A stretch of DNA of 64,000 nucleotides, from NCBI GenBank assembly GCA_946811185.2, contig OX328112.1:17093215-17157214 (forward strand), given 5' to 3'. The translations under genes were made by a program, and so were the position numbers. The notes beneath the pieces are model-generated. The model saw only the letters and a program-made list of their open reading frames with translations, had not been told where the DNA came from and searched no databases. The stretch comes from Hippopus hippopus. Its lineage: Eukaryota; Mollusca; Bivalvia; Cardiida; Cardiidae. Below, piece by piece: positions 1-10,526 of this stretch (its first letter is position 1; every line of letters begins with the position of its first letter).

Positions 1-65
1 AACGTAATAGCCTACCAAATAATGGCCTGAGTTCGGATTTCTCGCTGTGCAAGAATGTGACATTT

Positions 66-103
66 TTCGGGACGGGACGGGGTGGGGGTGGGGGGGGGAG
101 GCG
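66..103 (+). repeat. G-rich tract at the window start
   Basis: Runs of four or more G separated by short spacers (GGGACGGGACGGGGTGGGGG); a strong G-quadruplex pattern. Confidence 0.7.
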
Positions 104-119
104 CATAAGACCAGGGTTC

Positions 120-290
120 GCTTTAAGAACATTTTAAGTCTTATTCGTTAAGATTTGAACGTAAGACAATCTCTGATTGGCTAAACCAAATGGTTTAACC
201 AACCAGAAGTTGTGTTACTTTCAAAATTGGTTTAGCCAATCAGTAGTTGTGTTACTTTCAAATTTAGAAAATTATTGAGGATAAAACTAA
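120..290 (+). repeat. Dispersed repeat I, first copy
   Basis: TGATTGGCTAAACCAAATGG, then AGAAGTTGTGTTACTTTCAA, with a partial internal duplication (AGTAGTTGTGTTACTTTCAA). Related sequence is at 21885-21985. Confidence 0.5.
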
Positions 291-439
291 GAACGTTCAT
301 TAGAATGGTTGGTGAATTGGGACCCTGGACGTGAATTATTTGTCTTTATAGCGCCATGTTAAATCGAATCTATTCCTTCGATTGTTCACGTTAAAATTTG
401 CTGTAGTGGAATGTTTAATAGCCAGTGAAAACTTAGGTT

Positions 440-505
440 GCTTTTCCAGACGGTATAGATCAAGATCAGACCGCATAGAACGCGCAGCCTGGTCTAGGAT
501 TGACA
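440..505 (+). mobile_element. Family B hairpin fragment, degraded
   Basis: ACGGTATAGATCAAGATCAG, then CGCATAGAACGCGCAG and CCTGGTC, the order of a B hairpin with CpG-type decay. No ends are recognisable. Confidence 0.55.
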
Positions 506-595
506 TCATCCTCTACTTGATAGTAAACTGCAACCAAATTGAAAACCTTCTTCAAAAGCAATGGAAATCTATTTTTAGGCATTGAAGGGGAAAAA

Positions 596-820
596 TTGAC
601 TCTTTACTAAACGACAATATTTTAGACTCTTCCAAATTGAAAGCTTCTGCAAGAGACAAAATGGAAAACGACACAAATGAACCAAAGCTCTTTGACAGAA
701 TAGAAGACATTGTGTGAAAGGAGAAAATGCTGGTTACCAGCATTTTCTCCTTTCACACAATGTCTTCAAAAGCCTTCCTGCTCAGAGTCGTTAAAACCCG
801 GGATTGTGTGGTAAAGGCTT
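596..820 (-). mobile_element. Family A MITE
   Basis: Near full-length copy. The hairpin at 703-768 is a perfect palindrome although it differs from the family consensus at three places (GAAGAC for GAAAAC, GTGTG for GTGGG and one lost A), each change mirrored on the other arm. Confidence 0.85.
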
Positions 821-845
821 CCTCGTGACTCAGATGATGAAATTT

Positions 846-1232
846 TTCTTTGGGAGGGTTGAAAACCTTGTGGGAAAAGGGAAAAAAAATGCTGGATACC
901 AGTATTTTCTCCTTTCCCCTGCCCTACAGTGTTTTTAATGGCCTTCTTCTTCAGAGTATGCAGGGACCCTGCATGGCTCAGTGTTGAAGTGTAGGACTCG
1001 CAACCTGGAGGCCCCGGACTCGAGCCTCAGTGGATCCACTGGTTTTTTATGTGGGGGTGTCCTTGGGCAACAAACTTCAGATCCCTAGCCTAGTACTGGT
1101 AAAACACAGGAAAACATGAATATGTGAGCTGTCGCTATAATATGACTGAAATAATGTTGAAAGCGGCGTAAAACACCATTCAATCAATCAAACCTCAGAG
1201 TAGGTAAAACACGGCATTGTTTGGTAAAGGTC
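846..1232 (-). mobile_element. Family A MITE interrupted by a SINE
   Basis: The hairpin around 862-920 is degraded. The right part resumes at 1203 after a SINE insertion (959-1194) and ends with TTTGGTAAAGG. Confidence 0.75.
959..1194 (+). mobile_element. tRNA-derived SINE with TSD
   Basis: Head contains a tRNA-like A box (CATGGCTCAGTGTTGAAG) and B box (GGACTCGAGCC), then a body (CCTAGTACTGG) and a 3' end ATGACTGAAATAATGTTGAA with a CAATCAATCAA tail. TCAGAGTA occurs at 951-958 and again at 1195-1202, a target-site duplication inside a family A copy. Confidence 0.85.
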
Positions 1233-1282
1233 TGATTAATAAAACTATTCCAAAAAATACGTCATTGGTCGCATAAAACAGG

Positions 1283-1508
1283 TTAGCTCTTCACTACACA
1301 ATTCCGAGTTTTAACGACCCTAACAAGGAAGGATTTTGAAAACCTTGTGGGAAAAGGAGAAAATGCTAACCAGCATTTTCTTCTTTTCCCACAAGGTTTT
1401 CTACCCTTCCAAAAACAAATAGCAGTTTTTGAGTCACATTTATTTTGTCGTCTGCAAATGCTTTCAATTTGGACAAGTCTAGAATTTTGTCGTTTGGTAT
1501 AGAGTTAA
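1283..1508 (+). mobile_element. Family A MITE
   Basis: Full-length, 226 bp. Hairpin at 1339-1400 with a mirrored ACCTT/AAGGT change relative to the consensus, plus a 3-base loss near the tip of the left arm and an unmirrored change in the right arm. Confidence 0.85.
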
Positions 1509-1750
1509 GGATTGAAAGATTGCCTGATAATGGATAGAATACTGTGTCCTGCTATGCAGGAATGTGACCTTTTTCTATAGGACACAAAAACTGCACGTGA
1601 TTTATTTGCTCTTTGGAACACGTGACGTCTGTCACCAGATTCAAACGATTTTATTTCCGACGCATCGAAAATGTACGTAAAATTCCCATGACCATGACCA
1701 TGTCCTCTCTGATGAAACAAAAAAATGGACAGAGAAATTAAAGTGAACCT

Positions 1751-2092
1751 TTTAAAGATACATCTTTACTTGTTTTCAGGCATTTTTAACCCATTTTATC
1801 ATTATTTCATGAAACTATAATCACTCTTGTATCTTCATACCAAATTTTGTCCCTGATAGCTGCAAGACTGCACAGATAACGACGGGTAGAAAGTGCATTT
1901 CATGCTTTGGAGGCCTTCCAAGCAATTCGCTGATGTCGTTTCCGGTTTTAAATGAGGACAAATCCATTGTGTTTTCTATTCCTTAAACCGTAGATGGTAA
2001 TTCATCTATGTTTACACAGCTGAGCCCTCTACACACTTTCAAGTTTTAACAACGTTTTTTTTTTTTTCGAAATGTAAGGATGTATCTTTAAA
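1751..2092 (+). mobile_element. Family H TTTAAA inverted-end repeat
   Basis: TTTAAAGATACATCTTTAC at the left and GTAAGGATGTATCTTTAAA at the right form inverted ends. The inside includes GTTTCCGGTTTTAAATGAGG and GCCCTCTACACACTTTCAAG. Confidence 0.7.
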
Positions 2093-2195
2093 TAGATAGG
2101 CGAAAGTTTTAGAAAAGACACCAGAACATCCCCGTTTAAGCCCGTTTTAATAATTTAAGAATAACAAAAAACCTCATTTTGATTATTTCTCCGAC

Positions 2196-2201
2196 TTTAT
2201 T
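2196..2201 (-). promoter_or_regulatory. Polyadenylation signal of the GPCR gene
   Basis: AATAAA on the minus strand lies about 67 bases after the receptor stop codon. It is the nearest canonical signal and would give a very short 3' UTR. The placement is inferred from motif and distance only. Confidence 0.5.
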
Positions 2202-2267
2202 ACATGTATATCTAGTGTGTTTCTGTATAAAATCATACTCTTACGTGTTCGAACATGGAATTGTTTT

Positions 2268-3545
2268 TCAGCTAAACCATAAGCGACAATAGGATTTGAA
2301 ATTTGCAAAAATGTCCCGACAAGATGATCTAAACTTAGTATCTAAACAAGTATAGATTATAGGATTTATAACGTTATTCACAAAGTATATCCGCATCAAG
2401 AATTTATATACCATGAGTTCCTGTGGAGACATTCGGTATTGCGTAGTAGTGTAATAAGAAAGAATTGTGTAAAGAAAGTAGGTCGTGATGAACACTATAG
2501 TCAATATGAGCCATATTAACGTTTTACGGCTTAAACCACAATCTGGAAAGCACTGTTTTCGTCTAGCTGTGTCTGGTATATTTTCCTTATCTCTCCTATC
2601 TAATCTATGGAGATTTGAGTATAAGTTTTGATCACCGTTTGAGGCCACACGTAAAGCTGTTCGATCGATCTGTTTTTCCGAACCGTTCTCAGATATTTCT
2701 TCAGAATGACCGTCCTTTCGGGTATCACTTTGAGCTGTACGCGGTTGAACACCGTTTGAGTTTTCAGATTCATGTAATAGTTCGCTACTTGTTTTAAGCA
2801 CGCTCATGTTTCTATTGGAAAGTCTAATAGACTCAAACTCGCGATTTTGTGAAATTAATCTTCTCCTTACGATACAAGTCGTCCTTAAAACGAGTCCATA
2901 CATAACAATGTTGGCCACCGATGTACAAACTAAGAGCACTGTAAATGTTGACTTGTAAACCATTCGGATAATCGTGTTTTCGAATCGTTCCTCGACTTCA
3001 CACATATTAACCTTGGTTGTTGTGTTATAAATATTGATTTTATACTCTGTACTAATTCCACACATGATTGGTGCTGGTATACACAATACCAACGAAAATA
3101 ATATCACAAAGATCACAATCTTTTTGGCCAACCCTCGATTGATCTGTCGACTAAAAGGATGGCATATCTTTCTGTATCGTTCCAGGGCAATGACAAGAAA
3201 GGCAAACCCCGTAATTGCATGGAAGTAGACTAGCGAAAAACACTTCATTTTACAAAATATGTTGTTTTGGAATGAGTACACCATCTTTAAACTTGCAATC
3301 TCCGCCGGAATTATCGTCACGCAGGAAAGCAAGTCAACAACGGCAAGCCAGATGGCGAAAGTCTTGAAATTGGTATCTTTGTAAGTCTTGCTTGTGCTGT
3401 AGACCACAAGAACGATAATATTTCCAATCGTTCCTATTGGAGCAAGTAAAGCTAAAAGAGCTACAACGATGTTCATTTGATCGGCAAACCTTTGGTTCAG
3501 GTCTTCAGCAGATTCTATAGGTACATCTTGTGTAGTGCTGTTCAT
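2268..3545 (-). CDS. Rhodopsin-like (class A) peptide-type GPCR, orphan
   Basis: A 425-residue seven-helix receptor expected in the plasma membrane, signalling through G proteins; the ligand is unknown. Seen: TM1 about residues 25-50 with Gly41-Asn42; TM2 about 62-85 with LAVVD at 67-71; the TM3 cysteine C98, probably paired with C182 in extracellular loop 2; an ERY triad (122-124) followed by RKICHP; TM5 about 196-222; a long basic and serine-rich third intracellular loop (about 223-340); TM6 about 342-363; and NPIIY (394-398) in TM7. The tail has cysteines at 409 and 420 that could be palmitoylated. N2 and N174 sit in glycosylation motifs. Odd: TM5 lacks the usual proline and TM6 lacks the FxxCWxP toggle motif, showing FITTYFLYT instead. 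The chosen ATG has A at -3, but the frame stays open up to an apparent acceptor site, so an upstream exon could add residues. The closest subfamily cannot be settled by eye; peptide receptors of the cholecystokinin/orexin/FMRFamide type are the likeliest comparison. Confidence 0.9.
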   Translation of the reverse strand: MNSTTQDVPIESAEDLNQRFADQMNIVVALLALLAPIGTIGNIIVLVVYSTSKTYKDTNFKTFAIWLAVVDLLSCVTIIPAEIASLKMVYSFQNNIFCKMKCFSLVYFHAITGFAFLVIALERYRKICHPFSRQINRGLAKKIVIFVILFSLVLCIPAPIMCGISTEYKINIYNTTTKVNMCEVEERFENTIIRMVYKSTFTVLLVCTSVANIVMYGLVLRTTCIVRRRLISQNREFESIRLSNRNMSVLKTSSELLHESENSNGVQPRTAQSDTRKDGHSEEISENGSEKQIDRTALRVASNGDQNLYSNLHRLDRRDKENIPDTARRKQCFPDCGLSRKTLIWLILTIVFITTYFLYTILSYYTTTQYRMSPQELMVYKFLMRIYFVNNVINPIIYTCLDTKFRSSCRDIFANFKSYCRLWFS

Positions 3546-3608
3546 GTTAGTTGCAGTGCGGTGCCTGTTGACCCAAGGAGTGAACTGTTTAAAGTCTCCT
3601 CCAACAAC

Positions 3609-3631
3609 CTGTTAATAGAAAAAAAAAAAGA
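3609..3631 (-). other. Probable splice acceptor upstream of the GPCR coding exon
   Basis: Read on the minus strand, a run of T and C ends in ATTAACAG immediately before GTTGTTGGAGG, 64 bases ahead of the receptor ATG. This is a good polypyrimidine tract plus AG, so a 5' exon probably lies further right. Just inside the supposed intron, a TAA falls in the receptor frame, which fits non-coding sequence there. Confidence 0.5.
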
Positions 3632-3644
3632 ATTAATACATGAT

Positions 3645-3738
3645 GATATTGATGATGATGATGATGATGATGATGAACGTGGTGGTGGTGATGATGGTGA
3701 TGACAATGACGACGACGATGATGATGATCACGAGGTTG
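3645..3738. repeat. GAT/GAC trinucleotide microsatellite
   Basis: About 30 units of GAT with GAC and GGT variants lie in the presumed 5' intron of the GPCR gene. They create spurious Asp-rich and His-rich reading frames on the two strands. Confidence 0.9.
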
Positions 3739-4044
3739 ATATAAATGGTCAGAATAAAGTGTCGTGCAACTAAACATTTTTGGTATTGGCAATATAATTT
3801 AAGTTTCGAAATTTCGAATCAAAGTTTAACCGTAATTTAAACGGGGGTTCTTTATTATTTTTATGATGGCCTGTGCAGCATATAGTGGCTTGTACGATTA
3901 GCTGCTGTGCATTGGGTTATAGGTTTGATCCACGGTCGTGATAAAAAAAAAAGAAACTGTAGTAATTGTTTCCTGTAGATAAAAATTACAGGTAAAAGGA
4001 ATATGTGGGAGTAAAGAGAACAATATCTTCTTCGCGAGAACTTT

Positions 4045-4120
4045 TTATGTAATGACTTGCTTGGCATCATGCATCACAGAGATGTTTAAAGTCTCCTTTT
4101 GCCAGTACATGGCTCAAACG
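4045..4120 (+). mobile_element. Family C right-end fragment
   Basis: AATGACTTGCTTGGCATCAT and CTTTTGCCAGTACATGGCTC match the right end of family C. Confidence 0.55.
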
Positions 4121-4157
4121 TCTAATTGTACTCACCAAAGTATGCTCGATGAGAAAA

Positions 4158-5250
4158 CCCAAATGAGTACCAACAACACATATTTCAGTTAGGAACAATC
4201 ATGCTTTTAGAATTTGATATATACTCCAGCGCATCTGAGCTGCCTTTCACTAAACTTCGTACGCACAAAATTTGCGTTAGCGGTTTGGGTAAGCAAGCAT
4301 CAAGTCTGAAAACAAGTTTCATTGAACTGCCTAACTTTACTATCTGAGTAAATATTTGCATAACATTACGCAATTGGGTAAAGCAGGGATCGTATGTGTG
4401 CATATACCATCCCAGATGATTTGCGTAAATCTACGCATTTTATTGAAACGCAGCCTAGGACCGTTGCTTATTGGCATCCAAAATTATAAAAACCGTTTTA
4501 AGTCTGCGATATCATCTCAGTTTTTGCCCTTAAAACCCAATGTTGTGGCCGTTTATTATACTTGGCTCGAGCAGCCGATTCTAATGAGTACCCACAACAA
4601 AGATATTGGTGAGGAAATAATGTTTTTAGAACTCGATTCACTGAACAAGTCTGGACCTTTGGTCAGAGGCATCCAAAATTATGAAAACTATTTTACGACT
4701 GCAACATTACCGTAGTTTTTCAGTAAATCTAATGTTGATGGTGCTCTTTAAGAACAACTATGTAATAAAACGGCTTTTTGTAGTAAAATTTTCAACCTCG
4801 CCATATTCCTTCAACATTCACCCATCTAGTTGAAAATTGATTTAGATCTATATGTATGGTTTTAATAAAAAAACTTAACCGAAAACATCATAAAATTTGG
4901 AAGAAGTAGTCTGAAAATGTTATTACAAAAGGCCGTTTATTACAAAAGTGGTTGGAACACAGAACAACATTATAACAAAAAAAAAAACGGCTTTTTGTAA
5001 CAAAATTTTATAGCGAGGTTTAAATTTTTAGGCTATTTTAAAAAGCCGTTTTAATACAAAAGTGGTTCAAACAGTGCTTATTGAAATTTTCTCGATAAAA
5101 CAGTTCGAATGAGTACCAACAACATAGATTTCAGTTAAGAAATAATGCTTTAAAAACATTCGATTAATTCCAGATACTTGGATCTTTACTCATAGGCGCC
5201 AAAAAGTACGCCAATCGTTTTGCGACTAGTTAGTCCAGGTTTGAATAATT
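4158..5250. repeat. Cluster of local repeats
   Basis: A segment with ATGAGTACCAACAACA and AGAAATAATGCTTT-like sequence occurs near 4158, 4580 and 5108; GGCATCCAAAATTATAAAAA-like sequence near 4472, 4667 and 5197; and a pair with CGGCTTTTTGTAGTAAAATT near 4770 and 4990. The order repeats, so a unit of several hundred bases was probably duplicated and then diverged. Confidence 0.6.
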
Positions 5251-5261
5251 TTACAGACTTA

Positions 5262-5430
5262 TCCTTCATCAAAGAAAGTCATGTTATAAGGACCTTTGAA
5301 AATATTGTAGGAAAAGCGAAAATGCTATTGTTTTACAGGAAAATCTCATTTGAACCACATCTAAACTGTTGACAGCAAATGTTTTCAATTTGGACAGGTC
5401 TGAAACTTTGTTGCTCTGGTTAAGGGTTTA
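5262..5430 (+). mobile_element. Family A MITE, degraded
   Basis: Retains GAAAATATTGTAGGAAAAGC, ATGCTATTGTTTTACAGG and the right segment with GCAAATGTTTTCAATTTGGA. The hairpin is no longer palindromic. Confidence 0.6.
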
Positions 5431-6180
5431 GTTATTGTTTAATATAGTCTGGGAGTCGGTAATATATATGAAACGTCAGAATTGGACAACAAATCTAATG
5501 TTTTGTTATCGGTTTCCCTTCAATATGAATACAATGCGGGGAAAATACAGATTTGCATTAAGCTCGATCTGGGTTAAATTCGGCTCGGCTTCATCAATAC
5601 GCTCTGTAATAAACTCGAGAAATGACACGGGGTCATATAACTTCCGGGAAGCTTTGAAGTGGTATCCAACAAAATTTAATTTTGAATTTTTTTTTTTAGA
5701 AAATCTATATAAAGACTATATAAATTGTATTTACGTGCGAAGATGGCTTTAGAGCTATAATATAGATAGTAATATATGCAGAAAACACGAGGAGTTATCC
5801 AGATTTTTTTTCAGTAAAATTTCCTACTCCTTTTGTAACGCGACACCCGTTATTGTGCAATAAGAAATAAGTACATTTTGAACACGGAAGACTACCTGTT
5901 GCCCGTACTTTTCATTCCAACAAAGGCAGATTATCCTTGTATCATTTAGCTTTGCTTTGACCCCCAACTATGTGTAACAGTCACGTCCGTATGATTTTTT
6001 TTCATGATTTTTCCACCCCCCCCCCACCTCCCGGGAAAAAGGTTGGGATCAAAATATAGTTTTATGCTCCTTTAAAGCTACATGAAACTAGATTTTAACC
6101 AAAACAAAATTTTAGAAGAAAGATGATATTTTGTATGGAAAAAAGTCAATATGGCTTTTGACTCTTAGTCGAAGGCACAA
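5431..6180. other. Unassigned sequence
   Basis: AT-rich, with a poly-C run near 6017. No repeat family or gene recognised. Confidence 0.5.
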
Positions 6181-6194
6181 ATTGACGACAAAAA

Positions 6195-6292
6195 ATACAT
6201 CTTTATGCCATTACTGGGATTCGAACTTGCGACCGTCCAAGGACCATATTTTAGAAACCCTTTCGACCGAGCTATCCATCCAAGCATCTATT
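6195..6292 (-). mobile_element. tRNA-like head of a SINE or tRNA pseudogene
   Basis: On the minus strand GGATAGCTCGGTCGAAAGGG resembles an A box and GCAAGTTCGAATCCCAG a B box. No acceptor stem pairing or anticodon loop is convincing. Confidence 0.5.
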
Positions 6293-6681
6293 CAGCGTAT
6301 TGTAAATAGATTCACCACTTATTACACAATAACGACTGACAAACGGGATAAGAAACTAAACGGAAAAAAATATCAGAAACTGGGGCATCCCTCTTTTTTG
6401 TACATGGCTTTAAAACCACAATAAAGAAAGATTATTTACAGAAACATAATTACAAAGAATGTATCACATACATGTATATATTAAGTTCTTCACTGTGTAC
6501 AACCAACTGGTCATGTTGAACAAATCAGAATAGTTTAAAATATTTTCAGCATCACGCCGTTATTTCAAAGCTGGTAATTCAATTTCGTTGACCGATCACA
6601 TTCGTTCATTACATTCACTGCGGTATTGAAATTTCCATGTCATCGTGGGACAAAACAAGTAGTCCCTTCAAAGTTCCGACC
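6293..6681. other. Unassigned sequence
   Basis: Between a tRNA-like fragment and a family A copy. A 97-residue reading frame across its left part includes the tRNA-like fragment and is not credible as a gene. Confidence 0.5.
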
Positions 6682-6896
6682 TTAACCCTTTACCAGACGA
6701 CAAAATGTTAGCCTTGTCCAAATTGACAGCATTTTGCAGACCACAATTTCGATGTGGCTCAAACGGTGCAATATTTCTTTGATAGGGTGAAAAATGTGTG
6801 AAAAGGAGAAAATGCTGGTTAGCAGCATTTTTTTCCTTTTTCCATCATGTTTTTAAAATGCTTCTTTCCCAGGGGCATTGTGCGATAAAGGGCTAA
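6682..6896 (-). mobile_element. Family A MITE
   Basis: Both TTAA/CTAA ends are present. The hairpin near 6790-6855 has several unmatched changes. Confidence 0.75.
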
Positions 6897-7214
6897 CTAC
6901 ATGTACTTGCTTGAATTTATCTGTTTATTTTATTCTATGTATTAGATCGAAGATAAATTATCGTAAAAGAAAAACGATAAAATTAACGAACTTTTCCACC
7001 CCTGTTTAGAAATATGTGACAACACTGACAAATGAAAGGGGGTTAGGTAGCCAATACAGTCTTATAATATTATAATTATTAGGTTATAGACGGAAAAGTT
7101 TGTCAAAATCCAAGTGCCTTGGCTTTCAGCATTGAAATTGTTACATGTGTATATGTGAGATATTAAAAAATTTAAAATTAAATGGCAATTCCAGTTATAT
7201 ATTTAATCAAAGAT

Positions 7215-7472
7215 ATATGGCCCATGCTCTGTGAAAAGTGGATTAATACACCTGCAATAAGTATCAATTCATACCAACCTGCGCAAACCGGGCAGGCTTA
7301 TGGGTCGAAATCGTTTTGTTATTGGTCAATTTTTTGCATGTCCAAGGACCAGTCTACCTCATGATTCAGATAAAATGGATTTTATGGATCCATAGTAATG
7401 TGATGATTTGCTTAGAACAATGCATAAATCAACGCCGATGCATTAAACCCCCGTTTGCCGGAGCACGGCTTA
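7215..7472 (+). mobile_element. Family C element
   Basis: Near full-length: GGCCCATGCTCTGTGAAAAG at the left and CCGTTTGCCGGAGCACGGCT at the right, with TCCAAGGACCAGTCTACCTC inside. Confidence 0.8.
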
Positions 7473-7774
7473 AATACTTGAAGAAAACGCAAGGAATTAC
7501 TCAGGGCGGGCGGAAGTCTGCAAATACATTTAAACGTTAAGGATAATAGTTGCCCGGACAGCTCTGTTAGAAGAGTCGCTCTGCTATGGTTTTGATGCAT
7601 CATTGGTTCGGATCCAAACGGAGGCAAATTTTTTTTTTCAGTATTATTTTTTCCAACTGAGAGTAAATAGTCACACTTCCTTATGATTTTCCCTACAAAA
7701 TGTTAACTTTCTTTCCATCCTCCCTCCAAAAAGTTTGTCAAAATTAGGATTCTTTAAACTGCTTAATGACAGAC

Positions 7775-7965
7775 AGAGAGACAAAAGGACAGACGGACGG
7801 ACGGACTGTTCGACCGACCGACGGATGGAGAGATACAGAGAGAGAAGGGGAGGAAGGGAGAGAGAGAGAGAGAGAGAGAGAGGAGGGACAGACAGACAGA
7901 CAGAGGGAGAAAGACAGACAGACAGACAGACAAACAGAGGGAGAAAGACAGACTGTACCTGTTAA
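7775..7965. repeat. AG/GACA microsatellite
   Basis: Long purine-rich tract of GACA, GACG and AG units. It generates spurious Arg/Thr-rich and Ser/Leu-rich frames on both strands. Confidence 0.9.
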
Positions 7966-8158
7966 AACTTGTACGGAAAGAAATAAATAAATAAGCCATA
8001 AAGCTTTCAGACGAAACAATTTATTGCATTAATACTTTCAATACTTTTACCAGTAATTATGAGCGCCCGTTATTATCAATTATTAAATAATAAATAGGTC
8101 CCTTCATCTCCTTGCAGCAACCGATACTTTTCTGTCCCCTTCCACCAAAAGAACCAGA

Positions 8159-8356
8159 GTTGTTGACGACCCTTAGGAAGAATGCTTTTGAAAACATTGT
8201 GGGAAAAGGAGAAAATGCTGGTAACCAGCATTTTCTCCTTTTCCCACAATGTTTTCTACCCTTTGAAAGAGATTTTTTTTATTTTCTGTCAAGTTGAATT
8301 TGTCATCTTCGAAAGCTTTCGATTTGTCTAAAATGTCATTGTTTTGTAAAGGGTTA
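8159..8356 (+). mobile_element. Family A MITE, abutting a second copy
   Basis: Hairpin at 8191-8255 matches the consensus exactly. The left 20-30 bases are lost or diverged. The right TTAA at 8353-8356 is shared with the next copy in opposite orientation. Confidence 0.8.
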
Positions 8357-8545
8357 ACTCTAACAAACGGCAAAGTTTTAGACGCGACCAAATTCAAAGC
8401 ACATTGCAGGTAACACAATTAAATGTAGCTCAAACCATGATTTTTGTCCTTAAAATGGTAGAGAACATTGTCGGAAAAGGAAAAATGCTGGCAGCTAGCA
8501 TTTTTTTTCTTTATACGCGCAGCTTTCAAAAACTGCCCCCCCCCC
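8353..8545 (-). mobile_element. Family A MITE, opposite orientation
   Basis: Starts at the TTAA that ends the preceding copy. The hairpin has decayed (GCTGGCAGCTAGC tip) and the far end runs into a poly-C tract at 8529-8548. Confidence 0.7.
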
Positions 8546-8734
8546 CCCACACCCACCCAGGTTCGGTCAAACACAAAGTTATTTAGTTTAAATTTACAGA
8601 GAGAATGAGAGAAAACAGAGCTAATTGGAAAGAATATCTTCTTTTCCACAATGTTGTCCACACCAATTTTTTGAAAATATAAAAGCATGACAAGAATTCC
8701 TTTACAGTCTTTCCTTGTTATGTTTCACCTCTTT

Positions 8735-8912
8735 ATCTTTCGTGGAAGTGTCCTTGGGCAAGACAGAGCCAAAGCCAACTACTAGTAATGCCCAGCCTCG
8801 AAAGTACACGTAAATGAATAAACAGTCTGTCGCCGTGATATGAATGCAATAATATTGAACGCTGCGTAAAACTTCATTCGATCAATCATTCGATCGATCA
8901 ATCAATTAATCA
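8735..8912 (+). mobile_element. SINE, 5'-truncated
   Basis: Body GTGTCCTTGGGCAAGACAGA and GCCGTGATATGAATGCAATA with a tail of repeated ATCA/ATCG units. Confidence 0.7.
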
Positions 8913-9174
8913 AAGTCTGTATCTTTTCCACAGGTAAGTGATATTTTGATTTCTAAAAATAGCTGTTGTGATTATGGGTAAAACGCAAACTCATCCCGGT
9001 GCAATTTATATAATTTACAATCAAGTGTGTTATAAATAGTGCAGTGACGATCCCTAAATATAAATAAATGATATTAATAGCCGTGTTTAAACGCATGGAA
9101 AATTGAAATTATGTGGGTAGGACTGGGTGTTTGCGAATCGTTGATCATTGTCATTGTTTATTCTTTCTAACCCT

Positions 9175-9454
9175 CAGCCGAGCCCCAGTAGTTCAGTCGC
9201 TAGAGTACAGGACTTGAGAACTGGAGCTCTGCCAATTTCTTTCCGATGATTGATGATAGTCATTGCGAGCGGATTCATTCCTCTCTCACCGCTGACCATT
9301 GTTTCGATGATGGTTATGTGGGAGGGCAGCCAATGGCTTGGAAAAGAATATTGTGCGGAGCACTGGTAAAAGAAACTCCATGAAAGCATGGATATGTGAA
9401 GGGGCCGCCGCGATGTAACTGATGTTGAAAACTGCGTTAAATATCATACAATCA

Positions 9455-9485
<31 letters not shown>

Positions 9486-9498
9486 TAATCAATCAATC
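9175..9498 (+). mobile_element. tRNA-derived SINE
   Basis: Head CCCAGTAGTTCAGTCGCTAG (A box) and an eroded B box; body CATTGTTTCGATGATGGTTA; 3' end GATGTAACTGATGTTGAAAA and a long CAAT tail to 9498. Confidence 0.8.
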
Positions 9499-9676
9499 TA
9501 ACCGTTAGACTGATAAACTTGCGTATTTCAAAAAGTACGTATCAAGACTGAAACCAGTCAGAATGTCCAGTTCTCTTGGACCCACGTTTCCGGATATTTT
9601 GCGAGGGTTTTTTTTTTTTTGCAAAAAGAAATATCCTTGAAATTGCAGTTGCGTGGATTTTTTTTCCCAATTAAAA

Positions 9677-10169
9677 TGCGAGCCCTGTTCTGTGAAAAGG
9701 GGTTTAATACATCTGTAAAAAGTATCGACACAGGTAAAGCCTTCGTAGTCTACGCAGGCTCACCTTGTTCGAAACTCTGTGCTTTTGGTAAATTTTCTGC
9801 GTGTCAAGTCTTTACCACACAATCCTGACTTTTAACGATTCTGAGAAAGAAGCCTTTTGAAAACATTGTGGGAAAAGGAGAAAATGCTGGTAACCAGCAT
9901 TTTCTCCTTTTCCCACAATGTTTTCTACCCTTCCCAAAAGAAATTTCAATTTTTGAGCCACATTTATTTTGTGGTCTGCAAATGCTGTCAATTTGCACAA
10001 GTCTGCAATTACGTCGTTTGGTAAAGAGTTAAAGGCCCACTCTACCTCAGGATTTAGCGGCTTGAAAGACAAAATGGATTTTATGGATACATAATGATGT
10101 GATGTCTGGCTTGGAATAATGCATCACGGAGATGCCTTATTCCTCCTCCTACCAGAGTATGGCCCAACT
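9677..10169 (+). mobile_element. Family C element split by family A
   Basis: GAGCCCTGTTCTGTGAAAAG start; interrupted at 9808-10032 by a family A MITE; ends CCAGAGTATGGCCCAAC. Confidence 0.8.
9808..10032 (+). mobile_element. Family A MITE inserted in family C
   Basis: Full-length, with a consensus hairpin at about 9860-9925. Family C sequence resumes immediately after the right TTAA with GGCCCACTCTACCTC, so A inserted after C. Confidence 0.85.
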
Positions 10170-10215
10170 CTTTTATTCATTTCAGAGAGACAGAGCCTAA
10201 GTTTTAAATCATTTT

Positions 10216-10498
10216 TATCCCCCGCCGAAGGCGGGGAGATATAGTTCTAGCGTTGTCCGTCCGTCCGTCCGTCTGTCCTTCCGTCCGTCCTTCCGTCCGT
10301 CCGTCCGTGTGTCCGTCCGGGAGAATATCTCCAATACCATTGGACGGAATTTCGTGAAACTTTATACGTGTGTACAATAACCCATTCCGCCGATATACTT
10401 TTTTTTTCTTTGATTCGATGAAAAATGGCCGACTGGGAGCGATTTTAAGTTACGCGGTCAAGTAAATTTTTCAGCGGGGGATACTAGTATCATTTCAA
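10216..10498 (+). repeat. Dispersed repeat L with GTCC microsatellite
   Basis: CCCCCGCCGAAGGCGGGGAG hairpin start, about 16 GTCC/GTCT units (10254-10318), then GAGAATATCTCCAATACCAT and a closing CAGCGGGGGATAC. Confidence 0.75.
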
Positions 10499-10526
10499 CG
10501 AAATTGCTTGTTTTAAATTCATTCTC

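Noticed and set aside
7735..8019. Four overlapping frames rich in Ser/Leu/Val or Arg/Thr/Asp
   Set aside because: Translation of an AG/GACA microsatellite.
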